Shown in pieces: positions 51,828 to 59,716 of a DNA stretch of 64,000 nt. Position 1 is the first letter of the stretch. Each line of letters starts with the position of its first letter. Below the pieces are notes generated by a model. It made no database searches. It worked only from the letters and a program-made list of their open reading frames with translations, and was not told the origin of the DNA. This DNA is from Actinoplanes regularis (GTDB lineage: Bacteria > Actinomycetota > Actinomycetes > Mycobacteriales > Micromonosporaceae): contig NZ_FZNR01000004.1 of NCBI RefSeq assembly GCF_900188005.1, positions 186,001 to 250,000 on the forward strand, in the 5' to 3' direction. Position numbers and translations under genes: made by a program.

Positions 51828-53459
51828 TCAGCCGGTGACCTTGCCGTCGGCGACCTCGAGGTGGCGGTTGGTCGAGACCGCGGCGAGCATCCGGCGATCG
51901 TGGGTGACCAGCAGCAGCGTCCCCGTGTACGACGCCAGCGCGGACTCAAGCTGCTCGATCGCGGCCAGGTCCAGATGGTTGGTCGGCTCGTCGAGCACCA
52001 GCAGGTTCACCCCGCGCGCCTGCAGCAGGGCCAGCGCCGCCCGGGTCCGTTCACCCGGCGAGAGCGACTGCGCCGGGCGCGTCACATGGCCCGACTTGAG
52101 CCCGAACTTGGCGAGCAGCGTCCGGACGTCGGCGTCGCTGAACGTGGGTACGGCGTCGCCGAAGGCCCGGGCCAGCGGCTCGTCACCGAGGAACAGGCCG
52201 CGCGCCTGGTCGACCTCGCCCACCACGACGCCCGACCCCAGAGAGGCGGAGCCGGAGCTGAGCGGGAGCCGTCCCAGCAGCGCGGCCAGCAGGGTTGACT
52301 TGCCGGCCCCGTTGGCGCCGGTGATCGCGACCCGGTCGGCCCAGTCGATCTGCAGGGTGACCGGGCCGAGGTCGAACGACCCGCGTCGCACGTGAGCGTC
52401 CCGCAGCGTCGCCACCACCGCGCCGGCCCGGGGCGCCGCGGCGATCTCCATCCGGAGTTCCCACTCCTTGCGGGGCTCCTCGACGACCTCGAGGCGCTCG
52501 ATCATCTTCTCCGTCTGGCGCGCTTTCGCGGCCTGCTTCTCGCTGGTCTCGCCGCGGAGGTTCTTGCCGATCTTGTCGTTGTCGGGGGCCTTGCGCCGCG
52601 CGTTCCGGACCCCCTTGTCCATCCAGCCGCGCTGCATCCGGGCGCGTTCGAGCAGATCATCCTTCTTGTCCGAGAACTCCTCGTACTGCTCGCGCGCGTG
52701 TGAGCGCGCCCGCTCCCGCTCCTCGAGGTAGGACGCGTAGCCACCGCCGTACAGCCGGATCTGTTGTTGATGAAGATCCAGTTCAAGGACCTTGTTGACG
52801 GTACGGGTGAGGAACTCACGATCGTGGCTGACCACCACGACGCCGGCCCGCAGCCCGGCCACGAACTGCTCCAGGTGTGCCAGCCCGTCCAGGTCCAGGT
52901 CGTTCGTCGGCTCGTCCAGCAGGTACGTGTCGTAGCGGCTGAGCAGCAGCGACGCCATGCCGGCCCGGGCCGCCTGGCCACCGGAGAGGGCGGTCATCGG
53001 CAGGTCCAGGTCGATCCTCAGGTCGCCCGCGGAGAGCGCGGCCGCCCGGTCGTCCAGATCCGCACCGCCCAGGTCGAGCCAGCGCTCCAGGGCCACGGAG
53101 TAGCGGTCGTCGGCGCCGTCGGCGCCCGTCGCGAGCTCCTCGGCGGCGGCGTCCATCGCGGCCTGCGCGGCGGCGACACCGGTGCGCCGGGCCAGGAAGT
53201 CGCGCACGCTCTCCCCGGCGCGCCGCTCCCGCTCCTGCGGGAGGTAGCCGACGTTGGCGGTGGGCGGGTTGAGCCCGACGCTGCCGCTCTCCGCGGGCAG
53301 AATTCCGGCCAGCGTACGAAGCAGCGTGGTCTTGCCCGCCCCGTTGACCCCGACCAGGCCGATCACGTCACCCGGCGCGACCACCAGGTCGAGCCCGGTG
53401 AAGAGGGCGCGGTCGCCGTGCCCAGCGGCGAGGTCCCGGGCGATCAGTGTGGCGCTCAT
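51828..53459 (-). CDS. ABC-F family ATPase
   Basis: 543 residues, two ABC domains without membrane segments. Domain 1 has Walker A GVNGAGKTT, signature LSGGQAARA and Walker B TYLLDEPTND. The Arg/Lys/Glu-rich linker (about 245-325) is the ribosome-contacting arm of the family. Domain 2 has [18 protein letters not shown] and LLVLDEPTNH. ABC-F proteins act on ribosomes, in translation quality control or in resistance to ribosome-targeting antibiotics; which applies here is not decided by sequence. It is divergent from the conflict-system operon. Confidence 0.93.
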   Translation of the reverse strand: MSATLIARDLAAGHGDRALFTGLDLVVAPGDVIGLVGVNGAGKTTLLRTLAGILPAESGSVGLNPPTANVGYLPQERERRAGESVRDFLARRTGVAAAQAAMDAAAEELATGADGADDRYSVALERWLDLGGADLDDRAAALSAGDLRIDLDLPMTALSGGQAARAGMASLLLSRYDTYLLDEPTNDLDLDGLAHLEQFVAGLRAGVVVVSHDREFLTRTVNKVLELDLHQQQIRLYGGGYASYLEERERARSHAREQYEEFSDKKDDLLERARMQRGWMDKGVRNARRKAPDNDKIGKNLRGETSEKQAAKARQTEKMIERLEVVEEPRKEWELRMEIAAAPRAGAVVATLRDAHVRRGSFDLGPVTLQIDWADRVAITGANGAGKSTLLAALLGRLPLSSGSASLGSGVVVGEVDQARGLFLGDEPLARAFGDAVPTFSDADVRTLLAKFGLKSGHVTRPAQSLSPGERTRAALALLQARGVNLLVLDEPTNHLDLAAIEQLESALASYTGTLLLVTHDRRMLAAVSTNRHLEVADGKVTG

Positions 53460-53493
53460 CAGGCAGCCATCCTATGCAGCGCGTGTGCCGAAC

Positions 53494-53505
53494 CCGTCAT
53501 GACGG
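53494..53505. promoter_or_regulatory. 12-bp palindrome in the divergent promoter region
   Basis: CCGTCATGACGG, perfect, between the ABC-F gene and the binding-protein-sensor gene. It may be an operator for either gene or a chance palindrome. Confidence 0.35.
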
Positions 53506-53662
53506 TGGTCACCCGTCCTCCGCAACCGGCCGAATCCGCCGGACGCGCCGCCGTTGCGGCCTAATCCTTCCGGGTGCGGTCAACCTGACGGTGATTGAAG
53601 GGGCTTTGAGCTGTTGGTTCACTTCCAGGCCGGAGCACAGCGGGGGTCGGGGAGGGCCAGTC

Positions 53663-55336
53663 GTGAGCGAGGAGAAGGCGCCGCCGATCGAGGAGAAGGC
53701 TCCGGCGGCCGGGGAGAAGGCTCCGCCGGTCGCGGAGGAGACTCCGCCGATCAAGGTCGAGCTCAACGGTGGCCGGGGTGGCCGTCGCCGCCTCGTCACC
53801 GCGCTCGCCGCCACCGTCGTGCTGGTCGTGCTCGCCGGGATCGTCTACCGCGTCCTGCGGCGGGATCCCGATCCGCCACAGGCGTTGTGCCCCGGCCTGA
53901 CCACCACGCACGGCGACGGTTTCGCGCTGACCCCGCACGGCACGGTGAACGGGCCCGAGTGTGTCGGCTGGCTCATCGACGACGACTACCGGTTCGGCTC
54001 GACCGACACGGAGGTCAACGACGTGCTGGGCCGGATCGTCCAGGAGAACATCCGGGTCCGTGACGATCCGGCCGCTCGTCCGTACGTCCGGATCGGTCTT
54101 CTCATGCCGATGACGGCCACCCAGGGGAGCGCGCTGGCGGCGGCCGAGATCCGCAACTCGCTGCAGGGGGCCTACGCCGCGCAGGTGCAGGCGAACACCG
54201 ACGGCCCGACCGCGCTCGGCGACGCGCGACCCTGGTTCCAGCTGGTGCTGATCAACGAGGCGACCGACCAGAGCGGATGGCGTACGGCGGTGGATGCGCT
54301 CGTCCCGCTGACCGGCGGCGCGCATCCGCTGGTCGCGGTGACCGGCCTGGGGATCAGCATCCCGGCCACCGCGGAGGCCGGGAAACGCCTCGGTGAGCTG
54401 CGAATTCCGAGCATCGGCTCGGTCGTCACCGCCGACGACATGACGGCCGGCGACTGGATGTTCAAGGTCAGCCCGTCGAACCGGCAGTACGCGGCGGCCC
54501 TCGACGGCTACCTGGACAGCCTGGACACGCGGAAACCGGTCACCGGCTTCCTGGTCTGGGACCGCAACCCCGACAACTACGTCGCCACCCTGCGGACCGC
54601 CCTGATCGGCGAGTTCGGCGTCGACTACAACCTCGACCAGCACAATCAGGGGTTCAACGGCAGCAAGCCGCCGCACGACGGCACACCGCAGCTGTTCACC
54701 CCGATCGTCCGCGACATCTGCGCCGTCGACCCGGACATCATCTTCTACAGTGGCCGGGACCGTGACCTGCGCGCCTTCGTCGAGGCCCTCGGGCATCGCG
54801 GCCAGTGCCAGCGCAAGGTCCGCCCGATCCTGCTGGCGACCGGCGCGACCGGCCTGACCATCACCGAGCGGCAGATCGACGCGGCCCAGGTGGGGATCCT
54901 GGACGCGGCCAGCACCGACCTGGCCGGCTGGCGCCGCAACGTGGCGGGCACACCAGCCGAGTACGCGGCGTTCGCGAAGCAGTTCGCCGGCCTCGGCTTC
55001 CCCGACAAGTCCCTGGACAGCGGCTACGCGATCATGCAACGGGACGCCGTGGTCGCCGCGATCTGGGCGACCCGCCGGGACATCGCGGCCAAGACCGCCG
55101 CGAACGGCGGCCGCGCCGACGCCGACCGGCTCACCGAGACGACCAACGGCGCGGATGTCCGCAACGCGCTGTTCAGCTCGGCCAACGACACCGTTCCGGC
55201 GGCGTCGGGCCGGTTCTACTTCCGGGAGAAACCGGGCAACGACCTGTGGCCGCTGGGCCGCCCGGTCCCGGTGATCCGTTTCGGGAAGGCCGCCACGGCC
55301 CTGCCCGCCCCCGCCCTGCTGCCATCCGCCTTCTGA
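53663..55336 (+). CDS. Membrane-anchored periplasmic-binding-protein sensor
   Basis: 557 residues from a GTG with GGAGGG 6 bases upstream. Residues 1-42 are a cytosolic tail of EKAPP-like repeats rich in Lys, Glu and Pro. One transmembrane helix follows (about 52-70), then a type-1 periplasmic-binding domain (YVRIGLLMPMTATQGSALAAAEIRNSLQGAYAAQVQAN; PLVAVTGLGISIPATAEAGKRLGELRIPSIGSV; DIIFYSGRDRDLRAFVEAL). No permease or ATPase is nearby, so it is a sensor rather than an uptake component. It precedes the coupling repeats, an EACC1-like adaptor and a caspase, and is likely the input of that system. Confidence 0.82.
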   Translation: MSEEKAPPIEEKAPAAGEKAPPVAEETPPIKVELNGGRGGRRRLVTALAATVVLVVLAGIVYRVLRRDPDPPQALCPGLTTTHGDGFALTPHGTVNGPECVGWLIDDDYRFGSTDTEVNDVLGRIVQENIRVRDDPAARPYVRIGLLMPMTATQGSALAAAEIRNSLQGAYAAQVQANTDGPTALGDARPWFQLVLINEATDQSGWRTAVDALVPLTGGAHPLVAVTGLGISIPATAEAGKRLGELRIPSIGSVVTADDMTAGDWMFKVSPSNRQYAAALDGYLDSLDTRKPVTGFLVWDRNPDNYVATLRTALIGEFGVDYNLDQHNQGFNGSKPPHDGTPQLFTPIVRDICAVDPDIIFYSGRDRDLRAFVEALGHRGQCQRKVRPILLATGATGLTITERQIDAAQVGILDAASTDLAGWRRNVAGTPAEYAAFAKQFAGLGFPDKSLDSGYAIMQRDAVVAAIWATRRDIAAKTAANGGRADADRLTETTNGADVRNALFSSANDTVPAASGRFYFREKPGNDLWPLGRPVPVIRFGKAATALPAPALLPSAF

Positions 55337-55344
55337 GGAAACCT

Positions 55345-55581
55345 ATGAGCGAGCTTGTGAGCGAATCGGCCAGCTCCGTCGATTGCTTATGTCGGCGCCG
55401 GAGCGAAGCGGAGGTGACGGCAATAAGCGAGCTTGTGAGCGAATCGGCCAGCTCCGTCGATTGCTTATGTCGGCGCCGGAGCGAAGCGGAGGTGACGGCA
55501 ATAAGCGAGCTTGTGAGCGAATCGGCCAGCTCAGTCGATTGCTCATGTCGGCGCCGGAGCGAAGCGGAGGTGACGGCATGA
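55345..55581 (+). repeat. Three perfect 78-bp tandem coupling repeats (78-codon ORF)
   Basis: Units 55345-55422, 55423-55500 and 55501-55578 each encode 26 residues, SELVSESASSVDC(L/S)CRRRSEAEVTA preceded by M or I, and are in one frame without stops. The ORF stop TGA overlaps the ATG at 55578 of the next gene. GGAGG (55566-55570) sits 7 bases before that ATG. Units 1 and 2 are identical; unit 3 has C-to-A and T-to-C changes and other minor ones. The frame for the downstream gene is also open through the repeat. Units 1 and 2 contain a TTA codon. Confidence 0.85.
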
Positions 55582-55922
55582 GCACTCTGCTGATCGCCGA
55601 CGACGACCCGCTCGCGCTGGCCTCCCTGCACCGCTGGTTGTCACGTACTCCCGAGGTGACCCGGCACGGTGACCTCCGGGAGATCGCCGGCGCCCGGACC
55701 GACACGATGGACGACACGATCGCGGTGATCGCCCTGGTCGTCAGCGGTGTCTCGGCGCTCACCGACGTCCTCGGGGCCTGTCAGGCGTGGCACGGGAACC
55801 GCACCCGGCCGCCGGCGACCACCGTGACGATCGGTGACGTGACCGTCGACCTGTCCGATCCGGAGGTCGTCCGGAAGCTGCGCGAGCTCTTCCCCGGCGA
55901 GGAGCATGGCCCGGCAGCCTGA
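55578..55922 (+). CDS. EACC1-like effector-associated protein
   Basis: 114 residues: an N-terminal SLHRWLSRTPEVTRHGDLRE segment, a hydrophobic Ala/Val helix (TIAVIALVVSGVSALTDVLGACQAW) and a C-terminal VTIGDVTVDLSDPEVVRKLRELF. This order matches the effector-associated constant component 1 (EACC1) family, which accompanies caspase, trypsin and other effectors in actinobacterial conflict systems. ATG at 55578 is preferred over in-frame starts inside the repeats because GGAGG precedes it by 7 bases. It overlaps the caspase gene by 17 bp. It probably links the sensor to the protease. Confidence 0.72.
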   Translation: MSTLLIADDDPLALASLHRWLSRTPEVTRHGDLREIAGARTDTMDDTIAVIALVVSGVSALTDVLGACQAWHGNRTRPPATTVTIGDVTVDLSDPEVVRKLRELFPGEEHGPAA

Positions 55923-58797
55923 CCCGGAGGCGTCGCGAGCTGTCCTCGTCGGTGTGTCGAGCTACGACACACCGACGATGACGCCGCTGCCGACGGTCGC
56001 GAACAACACCGAGCAAATGGCTGCGCTGCTGACCGATCCGCGGATGTGGGGGCTCAGCGAGAAGCACTGCACGGTGCTGAACAACCCACGGCATCCGGGC
56101 AAGGTCCTGGACGCTCTGATCACCGCTGTCGAGGAGGCCACCGACGCGGTGGTCTTCTACTTCGCCGGGCACGGATGGGTCCAGCCCGACTCGGACGATC
56201 TCTTCCTCGCGCTGCCCAAGTCCGGTCGCCACCGGTGGTGGCACGCCCTGCCGTACCAGGACATCCGCCGCATCCTCTCGGAGGTCACCAGGCCGGCCAC
56301 GAAGATCGTCCTGCTGGACTGCTGCTACTCCGGCGCAGCCATCAACAAGATGGCCGGGGAGAGCGAGATCGGTGACCAGGTCGCCATCCACGGCACCTAC
56401 GTGATGACCGCGACGTCGGGCACCATCCGGGCCACCTTCCGGCCGGAGGCGGACCTCACCGACTTCACCGGCGCCTTCATCGAGGCCGCGCGTTCCGGCA
56501 TCCCGGACGGCCCGTCGCTCGTCGGCCTCCCGCTGCTGCACAACCAGGTCCGCGACAAGTTGGCGAGACTGAACCGGCCGATCCCCCAGCAGCGCATGAC
56601 CGGACAGGGCGGCGAGGTGGCGCTGCTGCACAACGCGTACTACTTCAACGACCGTGATGTGCACGCCGCCGACCTGATCCGGCGGGAGATCGGGCTGACC
56701 CCGAGGGAGCGGGAGGTCGTCGTCGCGCCGCCGACGCAGGTCTGCGCCGCGCTGCGTGAGCCGCACGACGAGGCGGCCGCCGACCGGATCCGGCAGGCGA
56801 TCGGGCTGACCCGGGCCGAGCAGGGGGTGGCCGCCGTCGTCGAGCAACTGACCGGCGCGCGCATGGTCGAGTACGCCAGGGCGGTGCTGCTGGCCGCGAT
56901 CCAGCGCCCACCCGACTCGGTGGTGATCCTGCTCTCCGCCCTGCAGAAGACCGACCAGCTGCGGTGGGCCGACCACCTCGTGTCCACCTACGCCCGCAAC
57001 CGCGAACCGTTCTGGGTGGGCGCCCTGGCCCAGCGCCTGCACGTCGAGGGTGACGCCGAGGCGCACCGGAGCCTGGAAGGCCTCATCGAGGAGGCGTTGC
57101 TGTCCCGGGCCGGTGACGCCGGCGACCTGCACGCGATGACGGTGACGCTGCTCGGCCGCGACCTGGGCAAGCGGGTCGAGGAGACGCTCTGGCGGATCCA
57201 GGCCGGACTGCCGGGGTCGCGAGTGGAGGGTCTCGCCGACGCCCTCCGCGCCGCCGGTCACGAGACCGTCGCCTACCGCCTGTACGGCAGCATCGCCGAT
57301 CTCGTCGCGGACCGCCCGGTGACCGCCACCGTGCGTCTGATCGCCGGCATGCACCGCACCGGCCGGGACCAGGACGCACATGACCTGCTCGTCCGCCTCG
57401 CCGGCCGCCACCAGGAGCCGCAACAGCGGGCCCAGCTGCTCGACGTGCTGTGGGGCGCGCAGGTGCCGGCCGGCCCGGCCGAGGACCTGACCCACTTCGA
57501 CGAGGACACACTGCTCGCCACAGTGCTGGCGTTGTATCCGCTGGGCCGGTACCGGCGCGGCCGGCAGCTGATGGTGGCCGCGCTCGCCGATCGGGATCCG
57601 CAGGCCACGGTGCGGTTCGCGCTGGCGCTGCAACGGGCGGGCTATCCGGTCGAGTCGCAGGGCCTGGTCGAGCAGCTCCGCGGCGACCCCACGCACCGGA
57701 TCGTCGCCGTGGTCGCCGGTTTCGTCGCGGCCGGGAAACCCGAGTACGCCGAACGCCTGGTGCGCGAGGCGTTCACCGCCGAGCTGCTGACCGAGTTGCC
57801 GGCCGAGCTGCGCCGGTACGCCGAACCGGCGCTCGGCGAGAAGGCCGTGCCGGAACGGGTCGAGCTGGCCGCCGCGCTGCCTCCCGAGGCCGGGATGTGG
57901 CTGCTGGCGACCCTGCCGGACGATGTCGACGCCGCTCTCCTGCACGACCCGCGGGTCGCCCTGGGGGTGCTGGGCCTCGGCGGCGCCCGGCGCGAACGGC
58001 TGATGGCGCTGCCCCCGGGCATCCGATGGCCGCTCACGGTGATCGAGGACGCGCTCTCCGGCCGGTTCGGCCATCCGGGCGCCCGCCTCGCGGACGTTCT
58101 CGCCCTCGCCGAAGCAAGCTCCGAGCGGATGCTCGTCGAGTCGGTGATCCGCCGCCCGGTCGCCGACATCGTCGCCCTGATCCCGGCCGGCCGGCGGATC
58201 CTCGACGCGGTCGCCGGCGGCGCCGACCCGAGAACCCAGCTGGAGATCCTGCGCCACCTCGACGAGGATGATCCGGCCGCCGCCGGCTATCTGAAACGGC
58301 TCCGCGCCACGCTCGCCGAACCGCGCTGCTGCGCGCTAGTGACGACCCTGCACCAGGCCGGCCTGCACCGGCACGCCGCGACGCTGCTCGGGCGGCGGGT
58401 CGACGCGGCTTGGCGGCCGGAGGCCCAGATCGTCGCCGGCGTCCTGTCGGACCTGCCGCCGCAACCGCCGAGCGCGCGCCACCTGATCCGCGCGGGCCTG
58501 CCACCGCGCGCGACGGCCCTGCACGTCGCCCGGCCCGCCATCGCGATCCGCGCCGCGTTCGCCGTCTTCACCGACACCGAGCTGATCCATGTGTCCCGTG
58601 ACGGCACCCGCGTCCGCGTCCCCTACCGGCGGCTCGCGACGGTCACCGTGCGGGCGGTGAGCCGGACCACGGCCCGGCTCACCGCCGACGGCGAAAACCA
58701 TGATCTCCGGGTACGGGCGGACGAGTTCGCCAGGCTGGTCGTGCGGATCCACGAGAACCTGCACACCTTCCGCCGCACCGTCGACGACCTGGTCTAG
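55906..58797 (+). CDS. Caspase-family protease with helical repeats and PH-like C-terminus
   Basis: 963 residues. Residues 1-260 are a caspase-like (peptidase C14) domain: AVLVGVSSYD, catalytic H89 in FYFAGHGW and catalytic C140 in LLDCCYSGAA. The core (about 260-870) is Leu/Ala/Arg-rich helices without known motifs, arranged like alpha-alpha repeats (LEGLIEEALLSRAGDAG; EERL-type segments). The last 90 residues (AAFAVFTDTELIHVSRDGTRVRVPYRRLATVTVRAV) resemble a bacterial PH/YokE-like domain. The active dyad is intact, so the protein may cleave itself or host proteins on activation. Start ATG at 55906. Its TAG shares CTAG with the convergent PhzF stop. Confidence 0.87.
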   Translation: MARQPDPEASRAVLVGVSSYDTPTMTPLPTVANNTEQMAALLTDPRMWGLSEKHCTVLNNPRHPGKVLDALITAVEEATDAVVFYFAGHGWVQPDSDDLFLALPKSGRHRWWHALPYQDIRRILSEVTRPATKIVLLDCCYSGAAINKMAGESEIGDQVAIHGTYVMTATSGTIRATFRPEADLTDFTGAFIEAARSGIPDGPSLVGLPLLHNQVRDKLARLNRPIPQQRMTGQGGEVALLHNAYYFNDRDVHAADLIRREIGLTPREREVVVAPPTQVCAALREPHDEAAADRIRQAIGLTRAEQGVAAVVEQLTGARMVEYARAVLLAAIQRPPDSVVILLSALQKTDQLRWADHLVSTYARNREPFWVGALAQRLHVEGDAEAHRSLEGLIEEALLSRAGDAGDLHAMTVTLLGRDLGKRVEETLWRIQAGLPGSRVEGLADALRAAGHETVAYRLYGSIADLVADRPVTATVRLIAGMHRTGRDQDAHDLLVRLAGRHQEPQQRAQLLDVLWGAQVPAGPAEDLTHFDEDTLLATVLALYPLGRYRRGRQLMVAALADRDPQATVRFALALQRAGYPVESQGLVEQLRGDPTHRIVAVVAGFVAAGKPEYAERLVREAFTAELLTELPAELRRYAEPALGEKAVPERVELAAALPPEAGMWLLATLPDDVDAALLHDPRVALGVLGLGGARRERLMALPPGIRWPLTVIEDALSGRFGHPGARLADVLALAEASSERMLVESVIRRPVADIVALIPAGRRILDAVAGGADPRTQLEILRHLDEDDPAAAGYLKRLRATLAEPRCCALVTTLHQAGLHRHAATLLGRRVDAAWRPEAQIVAGVLSDLPPQPPSARHLIRAGLPPRATALHVARPAIAIRAAFAVFTDTELIHVSRDGTRVRVPYRRLATVTVRAVSRTTARLTADGENHDLRVRADEFARLVVRIHENLHTFRRTVDDLV

Positions 58798-59603
58798 GTG
58801 ATCGGGACCGCCCTGCCGCTGACCCGCACGCCGGGCTCGCCGGGGACCAGCCGGACCGTGATCCGGCTCGGACGGCCCAGGTCGTCGCCCTGGCGCAGGT
58901 GCAGGGTCGCGTCGTCGCCGACCAGGCCGAGTTCCCGCAGGTAGCCGCCGAGGGCCGCGGCCGCCGCGCCGGTGGCCGGGTCCTCGTAGACGCCGCCGAC
59001 CGGGAACGGGTTCCGGACGTCGAAGGTGGACGGACCGTCCCGGAAGACCAGCTGGATCGTGGTCCAGCCGCGTTCGAGCATGAGCGCCTTCAGCGCCGGC
59101 ATGTCGTAGTTCAGGTCGGCGAGGCGCTCACGGGTGGTCACGGCCAGGACCGGGTGGTGCGCGCCGGCGTACGCGACCCGTGGCGGCAGCGCGGCGTCGA
59201 GGTCGGCGGCCGGCCAGTCGAGAATGTGGAGCAGGGCGGCGAGGTCCGCGTCGGCCAGCGGGGCGACGGTCGGCGGGACGCTGGTCAGCGTGGCGGTCCC
59301 GGTGCTGTCGACCGTCACCGGCACCGCACCCGCGTTGGTCACGAACAGATGGTCGCCGGGGCCGAGCGCGACCGCGGTCGCGACCGTCGCGTGCCCGCAG
59401 AACGGTACCTCGGCGAGCGGGCTGAAATACCGTACCCGGTAACCGTCGCCGTCCCGCCCGGTGACGAAGGCGGATTCGGAATAGCCCAGGTCGGCGGCGA
59501 TCTTCAGCATCTCGGCGTCGTCCAGCGCGGAAGCGTCCCGGATCACTCCGGCCGGGTTGCCGCCGGCCGGGTCGTCGGTGAACGCGGCGTATCTCTCGAT
59601 CAT
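58794..59603 (-). CDS. PhzF-like isomerase
   Basis: 269 residues of the PhzF/YddE family: an N-terminal FTDDPAGGNPAGV, catalytic-type E43 in LGYSESAFV, and FSPLAEVPFCGHATVATA plus EDPATGAAAAALGGYL. The fold is two diaminopimelate-epimerase-like halves. Family members isomerise small metabolites; no phenazine genes are nearby. Start ATG at 59603 chosen because MIERYAAFTDD is where the family begins; a longer frame to 59693 lacks support. Confidence 0.9.
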   Translation of the reverse strand: MIERYAAFTDDPAGGNPAGVIRDASALDDAEMLKIAADLGYSESAFVTGRDGDGYRVRYFSPLAEVPFCGHATVATAVALGPGDHLFVTNAGAVPVTVDSTGTATLTSVPPTVAPLADADLAALLHILDWPAADLDAALPPRVAYAGAHHPVLAVTTRERLADLNYDMPALKALMLERGWTTIQLVFRDGPSTFDVRNPFPVGGVYEDPATGAAAAALGGYLRELGLVGDDATLHLRQGDDLGRPSRITVRLVPGEPGVRVSGRAVPIT

Positions 59604-59716
59604 GGGAACCAGCCTGTCGCACGCCGGCAACCCGGGCGACAGCCAATCCCACGGCCCTGGCCACGTTCCGCGATCAAGGTCGCCGCTCGTCACCTCCGCG
59701 GAGTACCGTTCCTGCG

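Noticed and set aside
55389..55577. Earlier starts of the EACC1-like gene inside the repeats
   Set aside because: In-frame ATGs exist in each repeat unit, but only the ATG at 55578 has GGAGG at correct spacing and begins where the family does.
55343..55762. Minus-strand gene through the 78-bp repeats
   Set aside because: The repeat length is a multiple of three, so several frames are open by construction; only the plus-strand frame joins flanking genes and start signals.
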